From an uncultured Lachnospiraceae bacterium (GTDB lineage Bacteria; Bacillota_A; Clostridia; Lachnospirales; Lachnospiraceae), in NCBI GenBank assembly GCA_910577835.1, contig CAJTOU010000018.1, positions 1-60,116 on the forward strand: a stretch of DNA of 60,116 nt, written 5' to 3'. Position 1 is the first letter of the stretch; each line of letters begins with the position of its first letter. Below are positions 44,277 through 53,698 of the stretch, one piece after another. Below the pieces are notes generated by a model. That model was not told where the DNA came from. It was given only the letters and a program-made list of their open reading frames with translations, and made no database searches. The position numbers were made by a program, and so were the translations under genes.

Positions 44277-44780
44277 CTACAAAGTTTCTCTCCACTCATG
44301 CGTCCTTAATTTTCCTTCTGTCTGCATCCCCTCAAACTGATTTTGCCGAAGCGCCTCATACAAAACCACCGCTACGGAATTTGACAGATTCAGCGACCGA
44401 ATCTCCGGATTCATGGGAATACGCACGCAGGTTTCCTGATTTTTATACAGAATATCTTCCGGTATTCCGGCACTTTCTTTTCCAAACATAATAAAACAGT
44501 CACTTTCATACCGGACTTCAGAATAAATATACGGTGCCTTTGTTGTTGCATAATAAATTTTTGCTTTTGGATTTTTCAACAGAAAATCTTCATAATCCTC
44601 ATACACCTCATAATCCAAATGCTCCCAATAATCAAGCCCTGCCCGCTTGACAGACTTTTCATCCAGCCGAAATCCAAGCGGTTTTATTAAATGCAGCTTT
44701 ACTCCTGCCGCGCAGCAGGTTCTTCCTATATTTCCGGTATTTGCCGGTATCTCCGGCTCATGCAGTACAATATTTATCAT
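44277..44780 (-). CDS. trmL: tRNA (cytidine/uridine-34 2'-O)-methyltransferase TrmL
   Basis: 167 aa SPOUT methyltransferase of usual size. Motifs: NIVLHEPEIPANTGNIGRTC at the N-terminus, LIKPLGFRLDEKSVKRAGLD, MFGKESAGIPEDIL and IPMNPEIRSLNLSNSVAVVL, which together form the knotted AdoMet site. It modifies the wobble base of tRNA-Leu. The start overlaps the stop of the aminotransferase as ATGA, so translation is coupled. Confidence 0.93.
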   Translation of the reverse strand: MINIVLHEPEIPANTGNIGRTCCAAGVKLHLIKPLGFRLDEKSVKRAGLDYWEHLDYEVYEDYEDFLLKNPKAKIYYATTKAPYIYSEVRYESDCFIMFGKESAGIPEDILYKNQETCVRIPMNPEIRSLNLSNSVAVVLYEALRQNQFEGMQTEGKLRTHEWRETL

Positions 44781-45949
44781 AACTCCTCCCTGTGTCTGTC
44801 CAGAAAGCTCTTTATTCTGTCCAGCGCCAGCTTTAAGCGTTCCAGAGAATACGCATAGGAAATCCTTACATACCCTTCTCCACAGTCTCCAAACGCGGTT
44901 CCCGGAACAACTGCCACCTTTTCCTCTTCAAGAAGCCGTTCTGCAAATTCCTCCGAGGTCATACCATATTTTTTAATATTGGGAAATACATAAAATGCCC
45001 CATACGGCTCAAAGCATTCCAGCCCCATTTGCCGAAATTCATTCAAAAGAAATCTCCGCCTCTGATTATAAGACTGTGTCATCTCGGCCACGTCTTTATC
45101 TCCATTTCTCATTGCCTCTACCGCTGCACACTGACTGGTAGTAGGCGCGCACATAATCGCAAACTGATGAATTTTCAGCATTTGTGATAATATATTTTCC
45201 GGTGCACACACATATCCAAGTCTCCAGCCTGTCATAGCATATGCCTTTGAAAAACCGTTAATCAATACTGTTCTTTCTTTCATTCCGGGCATTTCTGCAA
45301 TCGACACATGTCTTTCTCCATAATAAGAAAGTTCGGCATAAATTTCATCTGAAACTACAAAAATATCCTTTTCCACACATACCTTTGCAATTTCTTCAAG
45401 CTCTCTGCGCGGCATAATCGCTCCGGTTGGATTATTTGGAAACGGCAATACCAAAAGCTTTGTCTTATCCGTAATATGTTCCAAAAGCTGCTCTTTCGTC
45501 AAACGGAATTCATTTTCCTCCTTCAGCTCAATCACAACCGGTACTCCGTAGGCAAGCTGTACACATGGCAGATATGACACAAAGCTTGGCATGGGAATCA
45601 GCACTTCCTCCCCCGGATTGACAAGCGCTCTTATCGCCAAATCAATCCCCTCACTTCCCCCTACTGTAATCAGAATTTCCTTGTCGGCATTATAAGAAAT
45701 CTGAAATCTGCGATTCATATAACTGGCAATTTCAGCTCGAAGCTCCTTTAATCCCGCATTGGAAGTATAAAAGGTTTTTCCTTTTTCAAGAGAGTAAATA
45801 CCCTCCTCCCTGACATGCCAAGGCGTATCAAAATCCGGCTCACCGACTCCAAGTGAAATCGCATCCTTCATCTCGCTTACAATATCAAAAAATTTACGGA
45901 TACCAGAAGGCTTTATCTCCTGTACCACCTGTGATAACGGATTTCTCAT
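44777..45949 (-). CDS. PLP-dependent aminotransferase, class I/II
   Basis: 390 aa. Fold type I features: ITVGGSEGIDLAIRAL, FPNNPTGAIMPRRELE, VVSDEIYAELSYYG and the PLP lysine in INGFSKAYAMTGWRLGYV near residue 235. It ends with a typical RISYAYSLERLKLALDRI. Similar proteins are annotated as aspartate or aromatic aminotransferases; substrate undecided. It is coupled by 4-nt overlaps to an Lrp-type regulator upstream and trmL downstream, and the regulator probably controls it. Confidence 0.88.
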   Translation of the reverse strand: MRNPLSQVVQEIKPSGIRKFFDIVSEMKDAISLGVGEPDFDTPWHVREEGIYSLEKGKTFYTSNAGLKELRAEIASYMNRRFQISYNADKEILITVGGSEGIDLAIRALVNPGEEVLIPMPSFVSYLPCVQLAYGVPVVIELKEENEFRLTKEQLLEHITDKTKLLVLPFPNNPTGAIMPRRELEEIAKVCVEKDIFVVSDEIYAELSYYGERHVSIAEMPGMKERTVLINGFSKAYAMTGWRLGYVCAPENILSQMLKIHQFAIMCAPTTSQCAAVEAMRNGDKDVAEMTQSYNQRRRFLLNEFRQMGLECFEPYGAFYVFPNIKKYGMTSEEFAERLLEEEKVAVVPGTAFGDCGEGYVRISYAYSLERLKLALDRIKSFLDRHREEL

Positions 45950-46446
45950 GGCGTAATCACCATCCTTTCATCCGTTTTATTCTCTGTAAGAACAGTTCCG
46001 TGGTCCTTATATTTTTTTAATACAAAATGTGTGGCTGTACCTCTGACTGCCTCTATGGTAGAAAGCTTTTCTGATACAAAATGTGATACTGCACGCATGG
46101 TTTTTTCTTCTAAAAGAATTAAAAAATCATAACCGCCGGACATCAGATAGACCGCATTTACCTCACTGAAATTGTAAATACGCTCTGCAATTCTGTCAAA
46201 TCCCTCTCCGCGCTGCGGCGTCACCTGAACCTCTATCATGGCGTTGACACGCTCATCGCTTGTGTTTTCCCAGTTAATCAATGTATGATAACCGCAGATA
46301 ACCTTCTTCTTTTCCATTTCTGCCAGCTCATTTGCCACCTCTATCTCCGTGGCCCCCAAAAGAACCGAAAGCTCATGCACATCAATTCTGCTGTTTTTTT
46401 CTACTACTCCCAGAATCAGTTTTCTTAATTCTGTCAATTCTACCAT
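45946..46446 (-). CDS. Lrp/AsnC-family transcriptional regulator
   Basis: 166 aa from the ATG at 46446 (AAGGA 10 nt upstream; a GTG two codons earlier is too close). N-terminal helix-turn-helix (SRIDVHELSVLLGATEIEVA) and a C-terminal RAM/ligand domain (VNAMIEVQVTPQRGEGFD, AVYLMSGGYDFLILLE). It forms oligomers and responds to amino acids. Overlap with the aminotransferase gene indicates that it regulates amino acid metabolism locally. Confidence 0.88.
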   Translation of the reverse strand: MVELTELRKLILGVVEKNSRIDVHELSVLLGATEIEVANELAEMEKKKVICGYHTLINWENTSDERVNAMIEVQVTPQRGEGFDRIAERIYNFSEVNAVYLMSGGYDFLILLEEKTMRAVSHFVSEKLSTIEAVRGTATHFVLKKYKDHGTVLTENKTDERMVITP

Positions 46447-46581
46447 TTTCACTACTTCCTTTCCTATCTTGTATGAAAATTATTAAATTTTTCCTGCAAA
46501 TATTTTCTGCTAAATTTGTTTTTTAAGAAGGAATTCCCGCTTCAAGCAAAGCCAATCAGTGGATACAAGACAAATATATGC

Positions 46582-47577
46582 TTACCGCGGCTGTTCCAGA
46601 TATCGTCTTTCTTCATGATGAACAAGTACTCTGTCCTTTCCCTCCGTTATCTTTCCGATAACAACTGCGGGAATTCCCTGTCTTTCCAGTTCTCTTACAA
46701 GCCCATTCCCATCTTCCGCCGTAATAAGCGCAGCTCCCAAAGACGGCACAGTATAGGGATTACAGGCCATATATTCACTGAATTCTATTGTTTCCTGCCG
46801 AATGGGTATCTTTTTTAAATCAATTTCCATTCCGGCATGCAGCTTTTCTCCAAGCTCCCACAGTCCGCCAAAAACTCCTGTTTCTGATAAATCATGCATC
46901 CACGCTGCATTGTTTTGTCTCGCTGTCTCCATATGTTTTATTACAGATAATTCACAGGTATACTCTGCCGCCTTCTCTATGTATAAAGGCGCAAACCTCT
47001 CTTCCAGCTTTTTTCTGCAAAGCGCTGTCATCACTCTGGTTGCTTCTGATGCGGCATATCCTGTCATTATAATATCCTGTCCATACGCTTTTGTATTATC
47101 TGATATAAAACATTTCCTGTTTCCAAAAACAGTTACCGAAAATATCGGTCTTTTTACATAAGCAGATATCTCCGAATGTCCGCCTGCTATCTGCAAATTC
47201 AAATGTTCTGCTGTCTTTTCGAACATATCGACTACCTTTTTTAATTCCGACTCCTCAAAGCCCTCTGGCAGCAACAGCACAGGCATTAGAGAAAATGGTT
47301 CTCCCCACTCTGCAGATACACTGTTTGCCGCACGCAATACAGTAAGCTCTGCATTTAACAGTACAGAAGTCAAACAACAATCTGAATCTGTAAAATTTCT
47401 GGGGAGATAAGAAAATGAAGAACTTGCCGCACAGGCAGCGGTCAAATCTCCGTTTATTTTCATAACAGCAGCGTCGTTTCCTGTTCTCGCGCCGCACAGA
47501 ATTTCTTTTCTTTTATTTCTGATTTTTTTTAATACAGACCTGCTCAATATCAGCTCTGATAATTTTCCGGCTTTCAT
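46582..47577 (-). CDS. AIR synthase-related (PurM/HypE-like) protein
   Basis: 331 aa. The fold is indicated by GKLSELILSRSVLKKIRNKR at the N-terminus, GARTGNDAAVM, AGGHSEISAYVKRPIFSV near 138 and HDLSETGVFGGLWELGEKLH near 232. PurM/HypE/SelD/ThiL-type enzymes bind ATP in this fold. The canonical acidic ATP/metal motif is only partly conserved (AACAASSSFSYL where GDSF/DxD would be expected), so activity is uncertain. It has no hydrogenase or purine gene around it. A 33-codon membrane peptide gene lies just upstream. Confidence 0.75.
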   Translation of the reverse strand: MKAGKLSELILSRSVLKKIRNKRKEILCGARTGNDAAVMKINGDLTAACAASSSFSYLPRNFTDSDCCLTSVLLNAELTVLRAANSVSAEWGEPFSLMPVLLLPEGFEESELKKVVDMFEKTAEHLNLQIAGGHSEISAYVKRPIFSVTVFGNRKCFISDNTKAYGQDIIMTGYAASEATRVMTALCRKKLEERFAPLYIEKAAEYTCELSVIKHMETARQNNAAWMHDLSETGVFGGLWELGEKLHAGMEIDLKKIPIRQETIEFSEYMACNPYTVPSLGAALITAEDGNGLVRELERQGIPAVVIGKITEGKDRVLVHHEERRYLEQPR

Positions 47578-47653
47578 AAATACTACTTCTTTCTGATTTT
47601 ATTGCTCTTGCTTCTTGACGAATAACACAGCAGCAGGTATACTTTACTCTGAA

Positions 47654-47755
47654 TTACATTAAATAAGTCAGAAATGGAACCACCATTGCAAGCACCAAGA
47701 TAATGGCTATAATGGCAACAATTTTTTTCTGATTCTTGGGATTCCAGATATTCAT
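47654..47755 (-). CDS. Small membrane peptide, 33 aa
   Basis: Starts MNIWNPKNQKKIVAIIAIIL and continues with a hydrophobic tail to PFLTYLM. GGAGG lies 7 nt before the ATG. One membrane helix (residues 11-30) after a short basic, Trp-containing head. It could be a small regulatory membrane protein. It is 76 nt upstream of the AIR synthase-like gene on the same strand. No family name is known to me. Confidence 0.6.
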   Translation of the reverse strand: MNIWNPKNQKKIVAIIAIILVLAMVVPFLTYLM

Positions 47756-47808
47756 GCTTCTACCTCCATTCCGGTTTCATTATTTTGTGTTTTTGTTATA
47801 TTACAATA

Positions 47809-47875
47809 ACATGCATAAATGCATGTGTAAATCATCAGTTTCTAACTGATGACAGATTATAGCCGCAAAAGCGGC
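47809..47875. other. Row of three perfect hairpins upstream of the 212-aa gene
   Basis: ACATGCAT-AA-ATGCATGT (47809-47826), TCATCAGTT-TCT-AACTGATGA (47832-47852) and GCCGC-AAAA-GCGGC (47862-47875) follow each other within 67 nt. A weaker GTTAT/ATAAC stem precedes them at 47795-47810. They end 10 nt before the ribosome binding site of the gene at 47893. They could be an RNA leader, or the end of a small palindromic mobile sequence. Confidence 0.6.
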
Positions 47876-47892
47876 AGATTGTGAGGATTATT

Positions 47893-48531
47893 ATGCCTAT
47901 TTATTTTATGATATTTGCTGGCACTATTATATTTGTTCTTTGGCTTACCTACGAATTAAAAAAAAGTCATCGTAACTCAAATGCCACCGAAACAAATTTC
48001 TGGGAGCGGGAATCTGCTGCTAATCTTACAAGAAAAGTTTCCCCTGACACCCTTCCCTATATTCACATTCCCATAGAAACCTTTCCTATTGGAAAACACA
48101 AGGACTCTGAACTCTCCGGATATGAAACTGTTCTGCTTGCTCTAAGTGAAAAAAAAATTCTTAATCTCACCGGAAAGACAGCCACAGAACTGAAAGCTGC
48201 TTATGGTCCCGCCAATTTGGCGTTATTAGATGAATGTGATATGAACTATACCGAACTTGTAAAAACAATTGCCGCCTATGGTTCCCGTCTTCATGAGCTT
48301 GGCTTTGATAATGAATGTATCACTGTTCTTGAATTCGGCATCGCTATTTTAACAGATATAAGCCTGAATTACAAGCTTTTGGCTGAGCTTTATATACAAA
48401 GAAATGAAAGCGACAAAATTCTTCATTTAAAAGAATGTGCCGCAGGTCTTGACTCTTTGATGAAAAACAATATTTTAAAAACACTGGAGGAAATCAGCTC
48501 ATGCCATGCTTCGACAGAATCCGGTCAATAA
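47893..48531 (+). CDS. Hypothetical single-pass membrane protein with TPR-like helices
   Basis: 212 aa from the ATG at 47893, with GAGG 6 nt upstream. Residues 1-21 are a membrane anchor. After a linker, PYIHIPIETFPIGKHKDSEL leads into a helical domain (about 75-205) whose paired helices (VLLALSEKKILNLTG, YGSRLHELGFDNECITVLEF, YKLLAELYIQRNESDKILHL) look like tetratricopeptide-type repeats. Family not recognised. Its last 38 nt overlap the 3' end of the convergent exonuclease gene. Confidence 0.6.
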   Translation: MPIYFMIFAGTIIFVLWLTYELKKSHRNSNATETNFWERESAANLTRKVSPDTLPYIHIPIETFPIGKHKDSELSGYETVLLALSEKKILNLTGKTATELKAAYGPANLALLDECDMNYTELVKTIAAYGSRLHELGFDNECITVLEFGIAILTDISLNYKLLAELYIQRNESDKILHLKECAAGLDSLMKNNILKTLEEISSCHASTESGQ

Positions 48532-49207
48532 TTCGCGAGGCTTCGCTTTTCGTCAACTCATCTATTGTATAGTCCGGTTTTATGCCATGCTTTAAAAGTA
48601 ATGAACTCAGATAACTTTTCTGGCGCGGTGTAATCGGACTTGTCTTTTTTATCTCAAAGTGCAGTTCCTTCGGCTCAAAAACCTTTTTATTTTTATCTTC
48701 CATATTTTCAAATTTTTCACAAAGTATATGATAAAGTTGTCCTGTCACCTTCGCATCGTTCCATGCCCGATGATGCTGTTCGTCGTGTATGCCGAAATAT
48801 TTACACAGATATTCCAGTTTCCGGCTTTCCAGCTCTGGAAGATACTTTCTGGCAATATCCAGAGTATCAAGTCCGTTTTTTTGGAACTTGTACCCATTCT
48901 GAACCGCCGCTGTTTTTAAAAATCCAAAATCAAACAGCAGATTGTGTCCAAGCAGCGGAAGGTCCTTTGTAAATTCTATAAATTCACCGATAATATCACT
49001 GATTTTCGGCGCATCTTTTACCATTTCATCTGTAATACCCACAATTTCCACAATTCTCTCACTGATAGAAACTTCCGGATTGACAAATGAATTATATATA
49101 CTCTCCTGTCCATTTTCTACCTTTATTGCTCCTATTTCTATAATTTTATCTGTATCTGCACGCAGACCTGTTGTTTCCAAATCTACAATTACATAATTTC
49201 TTAACAT
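48494..49207 (-). CDS. DEDDh 3'-5' exonuclease, DNA polymerase III epsilon-like
   Basis: 237 aa. Residues 1-170 are the exonuclease with all catalytic acids: VDLETTGLRADTDKIIEIGA (Asp, Glu), LLGHNLLFDFGFL (Asp) and HHRAWNDAKVTGQLYH (His, Asp). The tail (about 190-237) carries a short domain TPRQKSYLSSLLLKHGIKPD and LTKSEASRIIDRILSK that is also found attached to DNA-repair nucleases. It could proofread or degrade DNA in repair. Overlaps the convergent gene by 38 nt. Confidence 0.88.
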   Translation of the reverse strand: MLRNYVIVDLETTGLRADTDKIIEIGAIKVENGQESIYNSFVNPEVSISERIVEIVGITDEMVKDAPKISDIIGEFIEFTKDLPLLGHNLLFDFGFLKTAAVQNGYKFQKNGLDTLDIARKYLPELESRKLEYLCKYFGIHDEQHHRAWNDAKVTGQLYHILCEKFENMEDKNKKVFEPKELHFEIKKTSPITPRQKSYLSSLLLKHGIKPDYTIDELTKSEASRIIDRILSKHGMS

Positions 49208-49242
49208 TCTTCTCTCCTGTTTCTTTTTCTTGTTTTCTTTGT

Positions 49243-51246
49243 CTATATGTTTTCTTCTATAATTACTTCATAAGTCTGCGCATTATGATTGAAAGGATTT
49301 CTTGTATTATAATCAAAATAAACCAGCCTTTTTCCTTTGAGATTTTCAATTTTAAACTCTGATTTTATAAAAATTTCTTTCCATTTTACATCATGTAGCT
49401 TCTGTTTTACATTCTGTAAAATTTTCCATGTTTCTTCAGAAAAAATTTCTACATGTCCCGCTGTTTTGTGTCCAAAATTTTCAGAAATACTGCGAAATAC
49501 CTTTTTATATAATGCAACATCTGACGCAAATTCAGGTCTTGTCTTCATATTTTCTCTCAAATAAAGGTCAAATACAAGAATTTCCTGAAACAATATAACA
49601 AATGATTTCGTTGATATACAGCCTGCCAACGGCTGATTAACCGGCTGCTCAAATAAATCCGGTCTTTTGATATTTTGTCTGCTTTTGAAAAAGTCCAGAA
49701 GAATATAATACAAATCAATTCTTGCATGCTTTTTATCTCTGTTAAAATGTTCTCTCTCGTATAGGGAGAGTTCATAATAAAGTTCAAATGAATCTTTAAA
49801 AAACTGCTCAAGAAATTTCAGGCTGTAAGTAAACTGTCCGCTGTTATAGTATTTTTCAACCATATCCTCCATACCTTTTAAAATAAGCATATCATCAAAA
49901 CTCATCCATTTTGTATACATAATCTCATAAGGTGGAAATTTTTTATGTACCATACCATAGCTGTGTTTCTTTTCTGCGATGGAAGAGCCTTTTAATACTT
50001 TTAAAAAGCCAAGCTGAAGCTGATGTGGCTGCATATGGTAAACATCGTTAAAAGATTTTCTGAATATTTCCAAATCCTCATATGGAAGTCCTGCGATTAA
50101 ATCCAAATGCAGATTTATATTATTAGACTCCCGAATCTGCGCCACTGCTCTTTTTAACTCTGGAAGCTTCATTGTACGGTTAATTTCCTGAATTGTCTTA
50201 TCACAGGTAGACTGTACACCGATTTCAAGCTGTATCAATCCGGGCCTCAGCTTCTTTAGAAGTTCCAGTTCCTTTTCATCTAATAAATCCGCACTGATTT
50301 CAAAATGAAAATTGGTAACACCATTATCATGCTCCATAAGATAGTTCCAAATGGACATAGCATGAGATTTTTTACAGTTAAAAGTACGGTCTATAAATTT
50401 TACCTGTTTTACCTGATAGTCAAGAAAAAACTGTATTTCCTTTTTCACAGTTTCCAAATCCCGAAAACGCAGATATTTTTCGACTGAGGACAGACAATAA
50501 CTGCAGGAAAACGGACATCCCCGACTGCTTTCATAATAAATAATCCGATGCTCCAAATCCTTTATCAAAGTGTTTGGAATAAGCTGTTTTGTTCCATCCT
50601 TCTGTATCTCTAAATCTGCATATGGAAATGGAAGCTCTGACAAATCAATTGGAGATTCAGGAGGATTACAGATAATTTCGGCTTTCGTTTGACAGCTCTC
50701 TTCTTTTCGATATATAATTCCATTGAAATCAATTATTTCATTGAAATCAGTTTTTTCATCTTTATTATATCTCCGCTTTTTTCTCAACTGACATCTTGTA
50801 TTACCTGCCTTGGCATAATAAATGCACAAATTCGAAAATACCTGCTCTCCCTCTCCATACAAAATCCCCTCCGGTTCTGAAAATTCCTGAAGAAAATCTT
50901 TGGCATCATAAGAAACCTCCGGTCCTCCAAGCCAGATATCTGTATCCGGCAGAAGCACTTTTATCTCCTTTATCAAAAGTCTGACATATGTGATATTCCA
51001 GATATAACAGGAAAAACACAATACATCCGGCTGCTCCTGATACAGTTCCTTGAGTATTTCGTCAATGCTGTGGTTAATTGTAAATTCACGTATTTTAATT
51101 TCCGGCTGCTCTCTTTCAGGTTTTTCTTCACACTTTTTAAGAGAATATAGTTTCTCGTAATATTTCTCCGCATATGCCTTCAGACTGTAAACTGCCAGAT
51201 TAGAATGTATATACTTTGCATTAATCGCCGTTAATAATATTTTCAT
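49243..51246 (-). CDS. B12-binding-domain radical SAM protein (DUF4080 type)
   Basis: 667 aa. Residues 1-140 form a cobalamin-binding-like Rossmann domain (LTAINAKYIHSNLAVYSLKA, IWLGGPEVSYDA). The radical SAM core has the cluster motif CPFSCSYCLSSVEKYLRFRD near 240 (C-x3-C-x2-C) and a long TIM-barrel. The C-terminal 200 residues match DUF4080. The reaction is unknown; related proteins act on RNA, cofactors or peptides. Starts 13 nt after the M20 peptidase gene, probably one operon. Confidence 0.85.
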   Translation of the reverse strand: MKILLTAINAKYIHSNLAVYSLKAYAEKYYEKLYSLKKCEEKPEREQPEIKIREFTINHSIDEILKELYQEQPDVLCFSCYIWNITYVRLLIKEIKVLLPDTDIWLGGPEVSYDAKDFLQEFSEPEGILYGEGEQVFSNLCIYYAKAGNTRCQLRKKRRYNKDEKTDFNEIIDFNGIIYRKEESCQTKAEIICNPPESPIDLSELPFPYADLEIQKDGTKQLIPNTLIKDLEHRIIYYESSRGCPFSCSYCLSSVEKYLRFRDLETVKKEIQFFLDYQVKQVKFIDRTFNCKKSHAMSIWNYLMEHDNGVTNFHFEISADLLDEKELELLKKLRPGLIQLEIGVQSTCDKTIQEINRTMKLPELKRAVAQIRESNNINLHLDLIAGLPYEDLEIFRKSFNDVYHMQPHQLQLGFLKVLKGSSIAEKKHSYGMVHKKFPPYEIMYTKWMSFDDMLILKGMEDMVEKYYNSGQFTYSLKFLEQFFKDSFELYYELSLYEREHFNRDKKHARIDLYYILLDFFKSRQNIKRPDLFEQPVNQPLAGCISTKSFVILFQEILVFDLYLRENMKTRPEFASDVALYKKVFRSISENFGHKTAGHVEIFSEETWKILQNVKQKLHDVKWKEIFIKSEFKIENLKGKRLVYFDYNTRNPFNHNAQTYEVIIEENI

Positions 51247-51259
51247 AAATAAAATCCTT

Positions 51260-52441
51260 TCAGACCGTTTCAGTCAGAAAACCACAAACAATTTCCAATG
51301 CCAGAACAAGCCCTTTTTCCAAAGAAGAAATTTCTATATATTCCTCTCTTGTATGTTCTCCCTCTCCCAGACAAGTTCCAATACACACTGCCGGAATCCC
51401 CTCTGACAGCGGTATATTGCAGTCCGTGGAACCGCAAATTAAGCAGGGGCGTTGTCCTGTCACATCTTCCGTTATATGCATAATACGCTCTGTCAGTTTA
51501 TTTTGTCGTCTTTTGGCCTCTTCTGTAAATGCTTTTGCAGATGGCCTCAGACCAATCAGCTTTTTCTCCACATATGCTTCGCCCTGAGCCCGCGCTTCTG
51601 CCTTCTTCAAAATTTTTTTAAACAGGTCATCCATATTCTGTAATGTTTCCTCACAGTCAGACCTCCACTCAAATAAAGCATGACATTTCTCGGCAATGGC
51701 ATTGACAGAAGTTCCTCCCTTTATCATTCCGACATTGCAGGAAGAACTTCCCTTCATATCAGATATATTTATCTTATAAAACTTCTGAATAATATCAGAC
51801 ATTATCTCAATCGCATTTTTATTTCCAAAATCATGAAATGCATGTCCACCCCGCACTTTTACCACCGCTTCATATCTCATTGAACCAACTGCTCTGTGAA
51901 ACAGTTTTTTATAATCAAGGTCAAAGGCAATCATCTGCTTAATTCCTGAATATTTTTTAAAGATTCTCTGGCAGCCCCGAAGATTTCCGGTGCCTTCCTC
52001 ACACACATCAAAAACCAGCAGTAAATTCTGCTGTATATCTGTATAATTTTCAAAAATATACTTCGCACAAAACATCAGAGCACATACATTTGCGCAGTTA
52101 TCCTTCGCTCCCAGACCATAAATGCGGCCATTTTCCTCTTTGACGGGGATAGGCCCTTTATCATCTGGAAATACTGTATCTGTATGAGCACAGAACAGCA
52201 CGCATTCTGTATCAGTATGAAATGGCCCGCCTATCTCACAGTATACATTCCAGATATCATCTGTATAAATGTTCGCTCTGCAATTATGATTTTTCTCTGC
52301 CTCCTGCTCAAGAAAGTCTTTTATTTTAACTGCAATTTCTCTTTCTTTATAAGAAGGAGACGGAATGGAAATTACACTTTTTAACAAATCAAAATAATCT
52401 TTCTTCGATTGAGCAATAAATTTTATATATTTCTGCTCCAT
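51260..52441 (-). CDS. M20-family metallopeptidase (PepT-like)
   Basis: 393 aa from the ATG at 52441, preceded by AGAGGTG; the long open extension upstream has no similarity to the family and is ignored. Zinc ligands and catalytic residues are present: VLFCAHTDTVFPDD, GLGAKDNCANVCAL, FDVCEEGTGNLRG, FDLDYKKLFHRAVGS and GEGEHTREEYIEIS. Family members are di-/tripeptidases or amino-acid deacylases; the exact substrate is unclear. CLICGSTDCNIPLSEG is the typical dimer-side segment. Confidence 0.85.
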   Translation of the reverse strand: MEQKYIKFIAQSKKDYFDLLKSVISIPSPSYKEREIAVKIKDFLEQEAEKNHNCRANIYTDDIWNVYCEIGGPFHTDTECVLFCAHTDTVFPDDKGPIPVKEENGRIYGLGAKDNCANVCALMFCAKYIFENYTDIQQNLLLVFDVCEEGTGNLRGCQRIFKKYSGIKQMIAFDLDYKKLFHRAVGSMRYEAVVKVRGGHAFHDFGNKNAIEIMSDIIQKFYKINISDMKGSSSCNVGMIKGGTSVNAIAEKCHALFEWRSDCEETLQNMDDLFKKILKKAEARAQGEAYVEKKLIGLRPSAKAFTEEAKRRQNKLTERIMHITEDVTGQRPCLICGSTDCNIPLSEGIPAVCIGTCLGEGEHTREEYIEISSLEKGLVLALEIVCGFLTETV

Positions 52442-52616
52442 AGCACACCTCTTATAAACAGCATTATAGAAAATGCAGAACAGCGCCAATCTTTCAGTAA
52501 AAGACCGACGCCGCCTGTTTTTTATATTTCTCTGCTGCGATTTCCTTATTAATATCTCTGTACTTCTATTCCAGCTTCCTGTTTTCATATTTCTCAACTT
52601 CCATCTATGATTGCAG

Positions 52617-53495
52617 TCAGGAGCGGGATAATTTTCTTGAACATGCCAGCGCAAGGGAACCCGCACCAATATGACACGAAACACTCAATGACAAATGGTC
52701 AATATAAATCTCCCCTGTATATTCTGGAAACGCCTTTAACACCTCTTCTTTAAAATTTTGTGCCTCTAAAAGATTATTTGTATGCGCAATTTCCAGATGA
52801 ACATTATTTACATCACCGCCAAAACGCTTTTCTACATCACTTTTCATGGCATTAATCATAATATTTTTTGCCTGATTAACTGTTCTTGCTTTTGCAAATG
52901 CGTCAAGCTTTTCACCCTGAATCTGAAGCACCGGCTTTAATTTCAGAATCGTTCCAAGGGCTGCCGCCGCAGGTGTGATTCTTCCGCCCTTCTTTAAATA
53001 TTTCAGCGTATCCACCATAATATAAATGCTGGACTCAAATTTTGTATCCATCAGATATTTTGCGATTGCCTCTGCATCCATTCCCGAATCTGCCAGCTCC
53101 TTTGCGTCCAGAACGGCCTGTCTCTGTGTAACGGAAATCCGCTGATTATCTATCACAAATACTTTGCCTTCAAATTCGTCCTCTGCCGCAAATATCATCG
53201 CTGTCTGACAGGAACCTGATAAGCCGGAGGACATGGGAATATAAATAATCGCTTCATGGTCCTTCAAAAGATTTCTCCAGATATCCATAAAAGATTCCGG
53301 TGCCGGCTGTGCAGTGGAAATATTTGCATCACCTGCAAGCTTTATATAAAATTCCTCCTGCGTAAGACTGATATCCTCATAATAAGTTTTTCCATCTATA
53401 TCAAATGGCATTGGAACAACAGATATTCCGATTTCCTGCGCCTGCTTTTGTGTAATACCGCTGTTGCTGTCTGTTACTATTGCTATGTTCGCCAA
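52617..53495 (-). CDS. DegV family fatty-acid-binding protein
   Basis: 292 aa. TTG at 53495 is the likely start: GGAGG lies 8 nt upstream and the resulting N-terminus, MANIAIVTDSNSGIT, matches the family. DegV/FakB proteins bind a fatty acid for the kinase FakA. Visible motifs: VPMPFDIDGKTYYEDISLTQ, ISTAQPAP, IIYIPMSSGLSGSCQTAM near 90 and IMVDTLKYLKKGGRITPAAA near 160. The fatty acid ligand and the partner kinase are not in the window. Confidence 0.9.
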   Translation of the reverse strand: MANIAIVTDSNSGITQKQAQEIGISVVPMPFDIDGKTYYEDISLTQEEFYIKLAGDANISTAQPAPESFMDIWRNLLKDHEAIIYIPMSSGLSGSCQTAMIFAAEDEFEGKVFVIDNQRISVTQRQAVLDAKELADSGMDAEAIAKYLMDTKFESSIYIMVDTLKYLKKGGRITPAAAALGTILKLKPVLQIQGEKLDAFAKARTVNQAKNIMINAMKSDVEKRFGGDVNNVHLEIAHTNNLLEAQNFKEEVLKAFPEYTGEIYIDHLSLSVSCHIGAGSLALACSRKLSRS

Positions 53496-53698
53496 ACCTT
53501 TTTCCTCCAAATTTCTCTGAATCTAACTATAATCTTTTCCTGTATTCTATATATTAACCCAAAATCGAGAATAAAGCAAACATTTTTATAATAAATTGAA
53601 AATATTTTATGTGACATGACAAATTCACTGATAGAAATTCACTTGCAAAAACTTATTTATGGAAATTTATTTAAAAAATACCTTTCTCAATATTAATA

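Noticed and set aside
52442..52684. N-terminal extension of the M20 peptidase
   Set aside because: The extra residues are basic and unlike the family, overlap the end of DegV, and an ATG with AGAGGTG lies at 52441.
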